Of a stretch of 64,000 nucleotides of DNA, positions 18,252 to 30,078 are shown piece by piece. This stretch comes from CAWBOV01 sp963790525. Lineage in GTDB: Bacteria > Actinomycetota > Actinomycetes > Mycobacteriales > Jatrophihabitantaceae. The stretch lies in the NCBI GenBank assembly GCA_963790525.1, contig CAWBOV010000002.1, positions 682,001 through 746,000 on the forward strand. The letters are read 5' to 3'. Position numbers and translations under genes: made by a program. Under the pieces are notes generated by a model. The model saw only the letters and a program-made list of their open reading frames with translations, made no database searches and had not been told where the DNA came from. How positions within the stretch are numbered: position 1 is the stretch's first letter; each line of letters opens with the position of its first letter.

Positions 18252-18743
18252 ATGACGTTCAAGGTCGGAGAAACCGTTGTTTACCCGCACCATGGGGCCG
18301 CAAAAATCGAGGCAATCGAAGAACGGACGATCAAGGGCGAACCCAAAATCTATTTGGTTTTGAAGGTCGCGCAAGGTGACTTGACCGTGCTCGTTCCTGC
18401 TGAGAATGCCGAGTTCGTGGGTGTGCGCGACGTCGTGGGCCAGGAAGGCCTCGACCGCGTCTTCGAGGTGCTGCGGGCTCCGCACACCGAGGAGCCGACG
18501 AACTGGTCGCGGCGCTACAAGGCCAACGGCGAGAAATTGGCCTCTGGCGATGTCAATAAGGTCGCGGAGGTCGTCCGCGATCTCTGGCGACGTGACAAGG
18601 ACCGTGGTTTGTCCGCGGGCGAGAAGCGAATGCTGGCGAAAGCCCGCCAGATTCTCGTCAGCGAACTGGCCCTGGCCGAGGGCACCAATGAGGACAAGGC
18701 CGAGATCGTCCTCGACGAGGTCCTCGCTGAAGCTGTTGCTTGA
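18252..18743 (+). CDS. carD: CarD-family RNA polymerase-binding transcription regulator
   Basis: CarD binds the RNA polymerase beta subunit and stabilises open complexes at rRNA and other promoters. The 163-residue protein has the N-terminal Tudor-like RNAP-interaction domain (MTFKVGETVVYPHHGAAKIE) and the helical DNA-binding C-terminus with the conserved Trp in LWRRDKDRGLSAGEKRML. Strong leader and Shine-Dalgarno sequence. The first part of the gene uses more A/T-ending codons than its neighbours, as expected for high expression. ispD follows, coupled or nearly so. Confidence 0.96.
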   Translation: MTFKVGETVVYPHHGAAKIEAIEERTIKGEPKIYLVLKVAQGDLTVLVPAENAEFVGVRDVVGQEGLDRVFEVLRAPHTEEPTNWSRRYKANGEKLASGDVNKVAEVVRDLWRRDKDRGLSAGEKRMLAKARQILVSELALAEGTNEDKAEIVLDEVLAEAVA

Positions 18744-18778
18744 GCACAACCGCATGTGACGTCGGGGAGCAGCGCGCG

Positions 18779-19453
18779 ATGAAGGTCGTCGCGTTGCTGC
18801 TCGCCGCCGGAGCCGGAGAGCGCCTGGGTGCCGAGGTACCCAAGGCGCTCTGTGCGTTGGCGGGCCGGACGCTGCTCGAGCACGCGCTGGACTCCCTCAG
18901 CGCCCACCCGGACGTGTCGCGCATCGTCGTGACCGCCCCGGCGGAGCACGCCGCGGACGTCGCGGCCCTGCTCGGCGCCCGGGCCACCGTCATCTCAGGC
19001 GGCGCCACCCGCCAGGATTCGGTCCGCCTCGGCCTGGACGTCCTCGGCGCCGACGCGGAGTTCGTCCTCGTCCACGATGCCGCCCGCCCGTTCGTGCCGC
19101 TCGACCTGATCGACCGGGTGATCGCGGCGCTGGCCGGCGGGGCCGACGCGGCCGTCCCGGCTCTGGCCGTGACCGACACGATCAAACGGGTGGCCGCCGA
19201 CGGCTCGGTGGTGGGCACCGTCGACCGGCGGGAACTGCGCGCGGTGCAGACGCCGCAGGGGTTCCGGCGCGCGGATCTGGTCTCGGCGCATCGGTACGCG
19301 CGCACGGCGGGGATCCGCGACGTCAGTGACGATGCCGCCCTGATGGAGCGCCACGGTGCCCGGGTGGTGCTCGTCGAGGGATCCGAGCAGGCCTTCAAGA
19401 TCACGCACCCGTGGGACCTCCGGTTGGCCGAACTGATGCTGCAGGACCGGTGA
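18779..19453 (+). CDS. ispD: 2-C-methyl-D-erythritol 4-phosphate cytidylyltransferase
   Basis: This enzyme of the MEP isoprenoid pathway makes CDP-ME from MEP and CTP. It has the nucleotide-binding loop LLLAAGAGERLGAEVPKAL, HDAARPFV, VPALAVTDTIK and AVQTPQGFR, all landmarks of IspD. 224 residues. ATG 18779 was chosen because GGGGAG sits 9 nt upstream; a TTG at 18740 overlapping the carD stop would add 13 residues. The stop overlaps the ispF start (GTGA). Confidence 0.94.
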   Translation: MKVVALLLAAGAGERLGAEVPKALCALAGRTLLEHALDSLSAHPDVSRIVVTAPAEHAADVAALLGARATVISGGATRQDSVRLGLDVLGADAEFVLVHDAARPFVPLDLIDRVIAALAGGADAAVPALAVTDTIKRVAADGSVVGTVDRRELRAVQTPQGFRRADLVSAHRYARTAGIRDVSDDAALMERHGARVVLVEGSEQAFKITHPWDLRLAELMLQDR

Positions 19454-19929
19454 CCGCGCCGTTCCGGGTCGGGATCGGCACCGACGTCCACCCCGTCGAG
19501 CCCGGCCGGCCCTGCTGGCTCGCGGGTGTCGAGTGGCCCGGCGTCGACGGCTGTTCCGGGCACAGTGACGGTGACGTCGCCGCCCATGCCACCGCGGACG
19601 CCCTGCTCGGCGCTGCCGGACTGGGCGACCTCGGCGCGGTGTTCGGCACGGCCGATCCCCGCTGGGCCGGGGCGTCCGGGGTCGCGCTGCTCGCCGAGGT
19701 CGTCTCGCGGCTGCGCGCGCACGGGTACCTTCCCGGCAACGTCAGCGTGCAGGTCATCGCCAACTCCCCACGCGTCGGTACCCGGCGGGCGGAGGCCGAG
19801 GCCGCGCTGAGCGCCGCGGTCGGTGCGCCGGTGTCCGTCAGCGCGACGACCACCGACGGGCTCGGCCTGACCGGCCGAGGTGAGGGCCGCGCCGCGATCG
19901 CCACCGCGCTGATCGTCCCCGCCGGCTGA
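19450..19929 (+). CDS. ispF: 2-C-methyl-D-erythritol 2,4-cyclodiphosphate synthase
   Basis: The enzyme cyclises CDP-ME 2-phosphate in the MEP pathway. The metal ligands D12 and H14 (GTDVH) and H46 (GHSDGDVAAHATADALLGA) are present, as is TTTDGLG near the C-terminus. 159 residues, as usual for a trimeric IspF. It follows ispD with a 4-nt overlap; together they catalyse two of the MEP steps. Confidence 0.95.
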   Translation: MTAPFRVGIGTDVHPVEPGRPCWLAGVEWPGVDGCSGHSDGDVAAHATADALLGAAGLGDLGAVFGTADPRWAGASGVALLAEVVSRLRAHGYLPGNVSVQVIANSPRVGTRRAEAEAALSAAVGAPVSVSATTTDGLGLTGRGEGRAAIATALIVPAG

Positions 19930-19958
19930 GCCGCCTGCTCAGCAGCCCCCGACGGGGC

Positions 19959-21092
19959 TCACAACCGGGTGCCCCCGGCGAACGTGCCTGCGCCGGCGAG
20001 GGCCTGGGCGAGGTCGTCCCAGAGATCCTCGACGTCCTCGATGCCCACCGACAGCCGGATGAGGTTGCCGGGCGTGCCGATCGCCTGCTCGCCGGCGTAC
20101 TTGGCCCGCCGCTCGAGCAGCGACTCGACGCCGCCCAGGCTGGTCGCGTCGCTGATCAGCCGCACGGCCGCGCACACGGCGTCGGCCGCGTCGGCGCCCG
20201 CGCGCAGCTCGAAGGACAGCATCGCGCCCGGCCCGTCCATCAACCGCGCGGCCCGCTGCGCCCCGGGGTCGGCCGCCAGTCCGGGGTAGCGCACCCGCGA
20301 GACGGCCTCGTGGGCCGCCAGGCGCGCGGCCAGCACGCGGGCGTTGGCCTGCTGGCGCTGCAGCCGGACGTCCAGGGTGCGCAGCCCGCGCAAGGTCAGG
20401 AAGCATTCGAGCGCCCCCGGGACCGCGCCGGTGAGGTAGCGGCGCCGGCGCAGGTCGGCGGCCTGGTCGGCGTCGGCGCTGACCAGGGCGCCCAGCACCA
20501 GATCCGAGTGCCCGGCGAGGTACTTCGTCGCCGAGTGCATGACGAGATCGGCTCCCTGCGCCAGGGGGCGCTGCAGCAGCGGCGTGGCCATGGTCGAGTC
20601 CACGCAGCTGCGCACGCCCGCCGCCCGTGCCGCCGCCGTGATCGCCGGTGTGTCGGCGACGAGCAGCAGCGGGTTCGTCGGCGTCTCGATCCACACCAGG
20701 TCCGCTCCTGGCAGAGCCGCGACGACGGCGGCGGTGTCGGAGATGTCCACCGGGCGGACGGTCAGCCGCCCCAGCCGCTCGTTGGTCCGGAGCAGGTCCA
20801 TCGAGCCCCAGTACATCGACTCCGCGCACACCACGACCGCGCCTGCAGGAAGGTCGTCCAGGACCGCGGCCGTGGCGGCGGCGCCGGAGGAGAACACGAC
20901 CGCATGGCCGCCCTCGAGCTCGCCCAGCGCGGTCTCCAGCGCCTGGGTCGACGGCGAGCCCCCGCGCAGGTACGCCAGCTCGCCACCCGCGTGGTAGGTC
21001 GAGGACAGGGAGAGCGGGACGTTCACCGGTGCACCCGGTTCGTGCGGCGGGCGGCCCGCGGTGACGGCGACCGTGGCCGGGCGCAACGTCAT
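19959..21092 (-). CDS. Cys/Met metabolism PLP-dependent enzyme (cystathionine synthase/lyase family)
   Basis: A 377-residue fold-type I PLP enzyme of the trans-sulfuration family. Visible landmarks are the YLRGGSPSTQALETALGELEGG start, the FSSGAAATAAVL loop, WIETPTNPLL, CVDSTMATPLLQRPLAQGADLV, and the Schiff-base lysine in MHSATKYLAGHSD (about residue 189). Whether it acts as gamma-synthase, gamma-lyase or beta-lyase cannot be read from the sequence. The ATG at 21092 overlaps the stop of the upstream membrane gene (ATGA). Confidence 0.87.
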   Translation of the reverse strand: MTLRPATVAVTAGRPPHEPGAPVNVPLSLSSTYHAGGELAYLRGGSPSTQALETALGELEGGHAVVFSSGAAATAAVLDDLPAGAVVVCAESMYWGSMDLLRTNERLGRLTVRPVDISDTAAVVAALPGADLVWIETPTNPLLLVADTPAITAAARAAGVRSCVDSTMATPLLQRPLAQGADLVMHSATKYLAGHSDLVLGALVSADADQAADLRRRRYLTGAVPGALECFLTLRGLRTLDVRLQRQQANARVLAARLAAHEAVSRVRYPGLAADPGAQRAARLMDGPGAMLSFELRAGADAADAVCAAVRLISDATSLGGVESLLERRAKYAGEQAIGTPGNLIRLSVGIEDVEDLWDDLAQALAGAGTFAGGTRL

Positions 21093-21679
21093 GACGACCT
21101 GTCCGCCGGCGGGTCGGGCGGCGTGCCACCCGCCTTGCGCAGCCGGGCGAGCTCGGCCCGGTCGGCCCTGGTCCGGGCCTTGTCGTGCCGGTGCTTGGCC
21201 AGCTGGGCGAACGCCAGGCCCACCGCCACCGCGGCGACGATCGCGCCGATGAGGGTCGCCCAGCGGAACCCGTCGCCGTCGTTGTCGAGGATGCGCCGCC
21301 CCGCGTGGGCGCCGTTGCCGGTACCGAGGGAGATGCCGAGCGTCAGCAGGTTCGGCACCGCGATGACCGCCGCGAGCACCACGATGACCGCGCGGGTCCT
21401 GCGTTGCAGCCCCTTGCGCAGCGCCTGCCGGGCGACCACCAGCGGGACGGCGGTGAAGACGAAGCCCAGGACCAGCCCCAGCAGCGTTCCCGTGACGAGG
21501 CTGCCGTTGACCCGGTTGCCGATGAGGTGCGCCCACCAGCGCGGCAGGAAGGCCGCGCCGATGAAGTAGCCGAGCACCAGCACGACGGCGCCGATGGCAC
21601 CGCCGATCAGCCGGCGTCGGCGGCGCTGGGCGTCGATTCCGGGAGCTGATGCCGACCGGTCTCCGGTGTCGCTGCTCAT
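21089..21679 (-). CDS. Multipass membrane protein of unknown function
   Basis: A 196-residue protein with four predicted membrane segments (about residues 25-45, 62-85, 97-117, 140-162) and a basic, Pro-rich cytosolic tail. It looks like permease-type uncharacterised actinobacterial proteins; no transport motif is recognised. It is coupled to the PLP gene by ATGA. CATCAT lies exactly 6 nt before the ATG, a variant of the leaderless layout, and overlaps the region driving the divergent PPOX gene. Confidence 0.7.
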   Translation of the reverse strand: MSSDTGDRSASAPGIDAQRRRRRLIGGAIGAVVLVLGYFIGAAFLPRWWAHLIGNRVNGSLVTGTLLGLVLGFVFTAVPLVVARQALRKGLQRRTRAVIVVLAAVIAVPNLLTLGISLGTGNGAHAGRRILDNDGDGFRWATLIGAIVAAVAVGLAFAQLAKHRHDKARTRADRAELARLRKAGGTPPDPPADRSS

Positions 21680-21685
21680 CCGGCG

Positions 21686-21709
21686 ATGATGTCACCAGGA
21701 CGTCATGAT
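21686..21709. promoter_or_regulatory. Divergent -10 elements (membrane gene and PPOX gene)
   Basis: CATCAT (minus, 21686-21691) is 6 nt before the ATG at 21679, and CATGAT (plus, 21704-21709) is 6 nt before the ATG at 21716. Both are CAnnnT variants of the TAnnnT boxes seen elsewhere; only 36 bp separate the two start codons. Confidence 0.35.
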
Positions 21710-21715
21710 GGGTGC

Positions 21716-22108
21716 ATGACTACGCCACTTCCGCAGAAAGCCAAGGACCTGCTCGACGCCAACTCCTTCGTCGTCCTGGCCACGCTGAATGCCGACGGGA
21801 GCCCGCAGACCTCGATCCTGTGGGCCACCTACGACGGCGACGATGTGCTCCTGTCCACCGTGCGCGGGCGGCAGAAGGATCTCAACCTGAGCCGCGACCC
21901 GCGGGCCAGCGTCCTGATCCTCGACGCGGCCAGCCCCTACAGCTACGTGGAGGTCCGCGGCACCGTCACCCTCGACACCGAGGACGGGGACGACCTCATC
22001 GAGGCGCTGTCGCAGCGCTACACGGGTCAGGCCTACACCGGGGACGAGGGCACCGGCAACGTACGGGTGAACGTCCACATCACGCCGACCCACGTGGTCG
22101 TCAACTGA
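21716..22108 (+). CDS. PPOX-class F420-dependent oxidoreductase-like protein
   Basis: A 130-residue split-barrel flavin/F420-binding protein of the pyridoxamine-5'-phosphate-oxidase-like group. Typical signs are LLDANSFVVLATLNADGSPQTSILW at the N-terminus, LLSTVRGRQKDLNL, and YVEVRGTVTL. Actinobacterial members of this size often use coenzyme F420; the exact reaction is unknown. ATG 21716 was preferred to an upstream start at 21686 by alignment to the domain start. Confidence 0.82.
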   Translation: MTTPLPQKAKDLLDANSFVVLATLNADGSPQTSILWATYDGDDVLLSTVRGRQKDLNLSRDPRASVLILDAASPYSYVEVRGTVTLDTEDGDDLIEALSQRYTGQAYTGDEGTGNVRVNVHITPTHVVVN

Positions 22109-22154
22109 GGGCTGCCCGTCGGCCGGCGCGGCCGGAAGTCGGGGTGGGAGTCCG

Positions 22155-22160
22155 TACGAT
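22155..22160 (+). promoter_or_regulatory. -10 box of a leaderless promoter (cysS)
   Basis: TACGAT followed by 6 nt and the GTG start at 22167. Confidence 0.5.
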
Positions 22161-22166
22161 GGCACG

Positions 22167-23560
<1,394 letters not shown>

Positions 23561-23561
<1 letters not shown>

Positions 23562-24511
23562 TGGCCGGCAACTCCTCCCGCAAGGGAGCGATCCGCAAGT
23601 CCAAGAAAGGCGCGACCGTCGGCTCCGGAGGTCAGAGCAAGCGTGCGCTGGAGGGCAAGGGCCCCACGCCCAAGGCCACCGAGCGCCCGCATCACCCGGC
23701 CGCGCGCCGGGCCCGGGCCGCCGCCAAGCGGGAGGAGCCCTCGCGCCGCCGCGGCGCGCGCCAGCTCGACACACCCGAGTTGCTGGTCGGGCGCAATCCG
23801 GTCGTCGAGGCGCTGCGGGTGAACATCCCGTCCACGGCGTTGTACGTGGCGATCGGCATCGACACCGACGAGCGGGTCACCGAGGCGATCCAGATCGCGG
23901 GCAACCGGCTGCTGCCGCTGCTGGAGGTGAGCCGGAACGAGATGGACCGGATGACCGGCGGCCTGCTGCACCAGGGGCTGGCGCTGAAGGTCCCCGCCTT
24001 CCAGTACGCGGAGTTCCCCGACCTGCTCGACAAGGCCGCCGCGGCCGCCAATCCGGGGCTGCTCGTCGCCCTGGACGGGGTCACCGACCCGCGCAACCTC
24101 GGCGCCGTGATCCGTTCGGCACTGGCCTTCGGTGCGCAGGGCGTCATCGTCCCGGAGCGGCGCGCGGCCAGCGTCACCGCGACCACCTGGCGGACCTCCG
24201 CCGGAGCAGCGGCTCGCCTGCCCGTGGCGAAGGTGACGAACCTGGTGCGCACCCTCAAGGAGTGCCAGAAGGCCGGGTACATCGTCGCGGGCCTGGACGC
24301 CGACGGTGACCTGTCGCTGACCGAGCTCGAGGCCGCGACCGAACCGATGGTGGTCGTCGTCGGCTCGGAGGGGCGTGGACTGTCCCGCCTGGTCGGCGAG
24401 ACCTGCGACCTCACGGTGTCGATCCCCATGTACGACGGCGCCGAGTCGCTGAACGCCTCGGTCGCCGCGGCCGTGATGCTCGCCGAGATCGCCCGCCGCC
24501 GCGCCCTGTGA
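23561..24511 (+). CDS. rlmB: 23S rRNA 2'-O-ribose methyltransferase RlmB (TrmH family)
   Basis: A SPOUT methyltransferase expected to methylate G2251 of 23S rRNA. The 316-residue protein starts with a Lys/Arg-rich extension (residues about 1-70), then a substrate-binding L30e-like domain starting LLVGRNPVVEALR, then the knotted catalytic domain with DPRNLGAVIRSA, VVVVGSEGRGLSRLV and IPMYDGAESLNASVAAAVML, the three TrmH motifs. Coupled to cysS, as in mycobacteria (Rv3580c-Rv3579c). Confidence 0.94.
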
Positions 24512-24521
24512 CGAACTCCAG

Positions 24522-25151
24522 CTAGCGGGCTTCGGCGAGGGCTGCGGTGATCGTCGCCGCGTCGCCCTCGAGGCCGTACGCGGGCTGGTCCCGGTCGAAA
24601 CGGCGCCCCTCGTGCAGGGGGCCGGCGTCGACGACGTCGAAACCGAAGGAGTCGACGAGCTCGGTGACCGTGCGCTTCGCGTCCGCGTCGTCGCCGGCGA
24701 GGGGGAGTGCGCGCCGCCCGGGGGAACCGGCCGGCGTGCCCTGGCTGGCCAGGTGCTCGTAGTAGATCGCGTTGAACACCTTGACGACCCGCGACGTCGG
24801 CAGGTGGGCGGCCAGCAGCTCGCTGACGGTGCTCTCCCCGTCGTCCAGCGCGGCGATGTGGCCGTCGCGCTCGAAGTAGTAGTTGTCGGTGTCGATGACG
24901 ATCTTCCCCGCGAGCGGCTCCACGGGCACCTGCCGGTAGTTCTTCAGCGGGATCGTCACCACCGCGAGATCAGCCGCTGCTGCCGCGTCCGCTGCTGTCG
25001 CTGCGGAGGCCAGCGGGCCCAGCTCGGCGACGAGGTCGGCGAGCGTCTCCGGCCCGCGTGAGTTGCTGAGGACCACGCTGTGGCCCTGAGCCACGGCCAG
25101 CCTGGCGAGGGCGCTACCGATGTGTCCACTACCTACGAATCCGATGATCAT
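24522..25151 (-). CDS. NADPH-dependent F420 reductase-like oxidoreductase
   Basis: A 209-residue protein with an N-terminal Rossmann motif (FVGSGHIGSALARLA), VVTIPLKNY, GKIVIDTDNYY and RVVKVFNAIYYEHL, matching the COG2085 group that contains F420H2:NADP oxidoreductases and other small NADP-binding enzymes. The cofactor partner is not proven. ATG 25151 was chosen as it begins the Rossmann strand. It is convergent with rlmB (10 nt between stops). Confidence 0.8.
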   Translation of the reverse strand: MIIGFVGSGHIGSALARLAVAQGHSVVLSNSRGPETLADLVAELGPLASAATAADAAAAADLAVVTIPLKNYRQVPVEPLAGKIVIDTDNYYFERDGHIAALDDGESTVSELLAAHLPTSRVVKVFNAIYYEHLASQGTPAGSPGRRALPLAGDDADAKRTVTELVDSFGFDVVDAGPLHEGRRFDRDQPAYGLEGDAATITAALAEAR

Positions 25152-25211
25152 GGTGCAGTGAACCCGCGACTGCCCCCGGATGTTCCATCCCACCGGCAGA
25201 GCCCCGCGGAC

Positions 25212-25251
25212 AGCACAGGGCGCCCGAGCCGGAACCCGGGCGCCCTGTGCT
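25212..25251 (-). terminator. Terminator after the sugar ABC ATPase gene
   Basis: A perfect 15-bp inverted repeat (AGCACAGGGCGCCCG/CGGGCGCCCTGTGCT) with a 10-nt loop, 11 nt beyond the stop of the ATPase gene. It separates that gene from the oxidoreductase downstream on the same strand. Confidence 0.8.
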
Positions 25252-25262
25252 GGTGTGGCGTA

Positions 25263-26354
<1,092 letters not shown>

Positions 26355-26648
26355 GGTGGTGCTCCTCTCGGTGTGGGTGACCGCACCGGGTACGGACCTC
26401 CCGGACCCCCTTGGCGGGGCGGGTCCAGCAGGTCTCACGGCTTTCCGATCCTCGACTGTGTTCCGCCCCACCGAACGAGCAGGCGGCGTCGAGGACCGGC
26501 ATTGCGGTCGGGTCGTTGACCATTCGACAGGTATGACGCACGCCACGTCAAGGGGTCAGGCGGATGAGCTGCCGATTTCGGGCGGATGAACGGTTCGTGA
26601 CGCGCTCGGCGGATCCGACGCGGCGCGGCCCCGCTCCGGTGGCACTGA

Positions 26649-26663
26649 ATCGATCACGTCGAT
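26649..26663. promoter_or_regulatory. Inverted repeat and -10 box before the lacI-type gene
   Basis: ATCGA-N5-TCGAT abuts a TAGCGT -10 box at 26663-26668, which lies 6 nt before the ATG at 26675. The dyad would fall within the promoter, so it may be the regulator's own operator. The rest of the 320-bp region between the two divergent genes (26355-26674) holds no gene that can be seen. Confidence 0.35.
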
Positions 26664-26674
26664 AGCGTTCGGGT

Positions 26675-27745
26675 ATGACCGAGCGCCCGACCCTGGCGGA
26701 TGTGGCCGCCAAAGTAGGCGTCTCGCGCACCACCGTCTCCAACGCCTACAACCGCCCCGATCAGCTCTCCGCGCAGATGCGGGACCGGATCCTGGCCGCC
26801 GCTGCCGACCTCGGCTACGCCGGCCCCGACCCGATGGCCCGCTCGCTGCGGACCGGGCGGACGGGGTCCATCGGGCTGATCTTCAGCGGCCAGTTGTCCA
26901 CCGCGTTCAGCGACCCGAACTCGGTGGAGTTCCTGCAGGGAGTGGCCGCGGCCTGCGAGGAGCGTGACGAGTCGCTGCTGCTCGTTCCGGCCGGGGCCGA
27001 GGCGGCGCACATGGCGACGGTGACCCGCGCCGCCGTGGACGGCTTCGTCATCTACTCGATGCCCGCCGGCGACCCGCACATCGCCGCCGTCCTGAGCCGG
27101 CCGGAACCGGCGGTCGTCGTCGACTCGCCGTTCGGGGTGGACGGGGTGGACTACGTCGGCATCGAGGACCGCCCGGGGTTCCGCAGCATCGCGAGCCACG
27201 TGCTCGGGCTGGGGCATCGCCGGATCGCACTCGTCGCGGCACGATGCGGGGACACCCGGCGCTGGGGGCCGATGTCGTGGGGCGACGTCGCGGGGGAGCC
27301 GTCGGCCGTCGTCAGCGAGCGCCTCGGCGGGATGTCGGACGTGCTGACCGAGCGCGGCCTGGATCCGCTCGGCGTGCGGATCGAGCTGTCCGGCGAGAAC
27401 ACCTACGAGGCCGGCGGGGCCGCCGTCGCGCGCCTGCTCGCCGACGACCCGTCCCTGACCGCGATCATGTGCACCTCCGACGTGCTCGCGCTCGGCGTCC
27501 TCGGTGAGCTCACCCGTCGTGGCGTCGCCGTTCCGGCTGACGTCACCGTGACCGGTTTCGACGACATCGCCGGCGCCGGGCCGGCCGGTCTGACGACGGT
27601 GCGCCAGCCGACCACGCTCAAGGGGCGGCGGGCCGCCGAGCTGCTGCTCGACCCCGAACCGCGGCCGGGGCCGCGCGTGGACATCATGACGACGTCCCTG
27701 CAGGTCCGCTCCTCGTCGGGGGCGCCACGCACAGCAATCGCCTAG
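26675..27745 (+). CDS. LacI-family transcriptional regulator
   Basis: A 356-residue repressor. The N-terminal HTH (LADVAAKVGVSRTTVSNAYN) and hinge helix (PMARSLRTGRTGSIGLIF) are typical, followed by a periplasmic-binding-protein-like effector domain with TAIMCTSDVLALGVL and VTVTGFDDI. It likely controls a sugar-uptake function, possibly the divergent ATPase. Its effector cannot be inferred. Leaderless start supported by TAGCGT-N6-ATG. Confidence 0.92.
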   Translation: MTERPTLADVAAKVGVSRTTVSNAYNRPDQLSAQMRDRILAAAADLGYAGPDPMARSLRTGRTGSIGLIFSGQLSTAFSDPNSVEFLQGVAAACEERDESLLLVPAGAEAAHMATVTRAAVDGFVIYSMPAGDPHIAAVLSRPEPAVVVDSPFGVDGVDYVGIEDRPGFRSIASHVLGLGHRRIALVAARCGDTRRWGPMSWGDVAGEPSAVVSERLGGMSDVLTERGLDPLGVRIELSGENTYEAGGAAVARLLADDPSLTAIMCTSDVLALGVLGELTRRGVAVPADVTVTGFDDIAGAGPAGLTTVRQPTTLKGRRAAELLLDPEPRPGPRVDIMTTSLQVRSSSGAPRTAIA

Positions 27746-27781
27746 CGGGGGCTCAGCATCGCCCCACGGCGACCCCGAACC

Positions 27782-29902
27782 ATGGCCGCTATGACGACCA
27801 CGTACTCGCCAGATCTCCTGCCGCCTCCGGCCTCCCCTCCCGGACCGACGCCGCCGCCGGCGAAGCTGTCCGGCAGCCGGGCGCGGCGGCTGTGGAGGGG
27901 ACGCCCGGAGGACCCGGCCTGGATCCGGCCCTCGCTCATCGCCCTGCTGGCCGGCACCGGGTTGCTCTACCTCTGGAACCTGACGGTGTCAGGGTGGGCC
28001 AACGAGTTCTACGCGGCGGCCGTCAAGGCGGGGTCCAGGAGCTGGGAGGCGATGTTCTTCGGCTCCCTGGACTCGTCCAACTTCATCTCGGTCGACAAGC
28101 CGCCTGCGTCGCTCTGGGTGATGGACGTGTCCGCCCGCCTGTTCGGCTTCAACCAGTGGGCGGTGCTGGCCCCGCAGGCGCTGGAGGGTGTCGCGTCCGT
28201 CGCGATCCTCTACCTCGCCGTCCGGCGCTGGTCGGGCCCGCGCGCGGGACTGCTCGCCGGGCTGGCCCTGGCCACGACCCCGATCGCCGCGCTGATGTTC
28301 CGGTTCGACAACCCGGACGCGCTGCTCGTGCTGCTGATGACGGCGGCCGCCTATGCCATCGTCCGGGCCACCCAGGCGGTGTCGATGCGGTGGGTCGCCC
28401 TCGCCGGCGTCCTGATCGGGTTCGCCTTCCTCACGAAGATGCTGCAGGGCCTCATCATCCTTCCCGCCCTGGCCGCGGTCTATCTGGTCGCGGCCGACAC
28501 GACGCTGTGGCGCCGGATCAGGCACGTGCTCGTCGGCGGCGTCGGTGTGGTGGTCGGCGCCGGCTGGTGGATCGTCGCCGTGCTGCTGACCCCGGCCGCC
28601 GACCGCCCCTACATCGGCGGCACGAACCACAACTCCATCCTGGAGCTGACCTTCGGCTACAACGGGATCGGCCGCCTCACGGGCGCGGACAACAACGGCG
28701 CCGTGGGCGGTAACACCGGCGGCGGCTTCTCGTCGGGGACGACCGGGTTCCTGCGGTTGTTCGGCTCGGACATGGGGACGCAGATCAGCTGGCTGCTGCC
28801 CGCTGCGCTGATCAGCATCGTGGCGGGCGGGTGGCTCACCCGGAACCGGCCGCGGACCGACGGCGTGCGCGCGGCCGTCATCCTCTGGGGCGGTTGGCTG
28901 CTGGTCAACGGGCTGGTGCTTCTCCTTCGCCAGCGGCATCATCCACCCCTACTACACGGTGGCGCTGGCGCCGCCGATCGCGGCGCTGACCGGGATCGGG
29001 GTGACCCTGCTCTGGCGGACGCGGCGCCTGGTCTTCTCGCGGGTCGCGCTCTCGGCGCTGCTCGCGGTCACCGCCTGGTGGGCCGTGCGGTTGCTCGGAC
29101 GCGCCAGCTGGCACCCCGAGCTGAAGTATCTGGTGGTGGTGGCCGCGGTCGTCGCCATCGTGGCGATCCTCATCCCCCGCGAGTACTTCTCCCGGGCCGG
29201 GCTGGTGGCCGGACCGGCGATCGTGCTCACCCTCATCGCCGCGCCCGGCGCGTACGCGCTCCAGACGGCGTCGACCGCCCATTCGGGGGCACTGCCCACG
29301 GCGGGACCGTCGGCCACCGGCGGCTTCGGAGGTGGCGGGTTCGGCGGCGCCGGAGGCGCTGCCCGGGGTGGTTTCGGAGGCGGAACCCGTCCCGGCGGCG
29401 GCTTCGGCGGCGCGCCGGGCGGGACGACCGGTGACAGCGACCGGTGGCACAGCGACCGGTGGCACGGCTACGGTGGCACGCGACCGGTGGAGTGGCTCGC
29501 GGCGGTTTCGGCGGCACCGGTGGTGGCGGCGGTGCCGGGCTCGGCGGTGCGACCACGGTCAGCACCGCCCTGAAGACGCTCCTCGAGAACGGCTCCGGCT
29601 CCTACGAGTGGTCGGCGGCGGTCGTCAGCTCCAACACCGCGTCCTCGCTCGAGCTCGGCACCGACACCTCGGTCATGGCACTGGGCGGCTACAACGGCAC
29701 CGACCCGGCGATCTCACTGGCCGACTTCAAGAAGCTGGTCGCGGAGGGCAAGGTCCACTACTTCATCGGCAGCGGAACCAGCGGCTTCATCGGCTCCACA
29801 GCTGCGAACACCTCGACGGCGTACGCGATCCAGCAGTGGGTGGCATCGACGTTCACCGCCAGGACGGTGGGGACGGACACCGTCTACGACCTGTCGAGCT
29901 GA
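27782..29902 (+). CDS. GT39/YkcB-type membrane glycosyltransferase (frameshifted)
   Basis: A large polytopic glycosyltransferase using a polyprenyl-phosphate sugar donor. After a Pro-rich start, the first luminal loop contains SVDKPPASLWVMD and FRFDNPDALLVLLM, typical of the ArnT/GT39 superfamily. The frame breaks near 28919 (an extra C before TTCTCCTTCGCC), after which IIHPYYTVALAPPIAALTG can be read. It breaks again in the Gly-rich repeat region (about 29,430-29,530). The distal frame to 29902 encodes the YkcA/B-like C-terminal domain (YEWSAAVVSSNTASSLEL...VMALGGYNGTDP). The corrected protein is about 706 residues, normal for this type. Start may be ATG 27782 or 27791. Confidence 0.8.
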
Positions 29903-29952
29903 TCGCCGTGACGTCGGGGTGCCGCGCATCTGGGAAGATGTAGCGGTTGCCC

Positions 29953-30025
29953 GCCGACGTGGCGCAATTGGTAGCGCACCCGACTTGTAATCGGGCGGTT
30001 AGGGGTTCAAGTCCCCTCGTCGGCT
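29953..30025 (+). tRNA. tRNA-Thr (anticodon UGU)
   Basis: A complete 73-nt cloverleaf: acceptor GCCGACG/CGTCGGC, D arm GGCGCAATTGGTAGCGC, anticodon stem CCCGA/TCGGG around CTTGTAA (anticodon TGT), and T arm AGGGGTTCAAGTCCCCT. The CCA end is not encoded. It lies just before an AbiE-like pair, a common arrangement for integration next to tRNA genes. Confidence 0.95.
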
Positions 30026-30078
30026 CGATGTGATGTATCGCGACATAGCTCACACGTGGCCGGTTGCTCTCAGTCTTC

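Noticed and set aside
19944..19959. AGCCCC/GGGGCT hairpin between ispF and the PLP gene as a terminator
   Set aside because: Only 6 bp of stem and overlapping a stop codon; such repeats are frequent by chance at this GC content.
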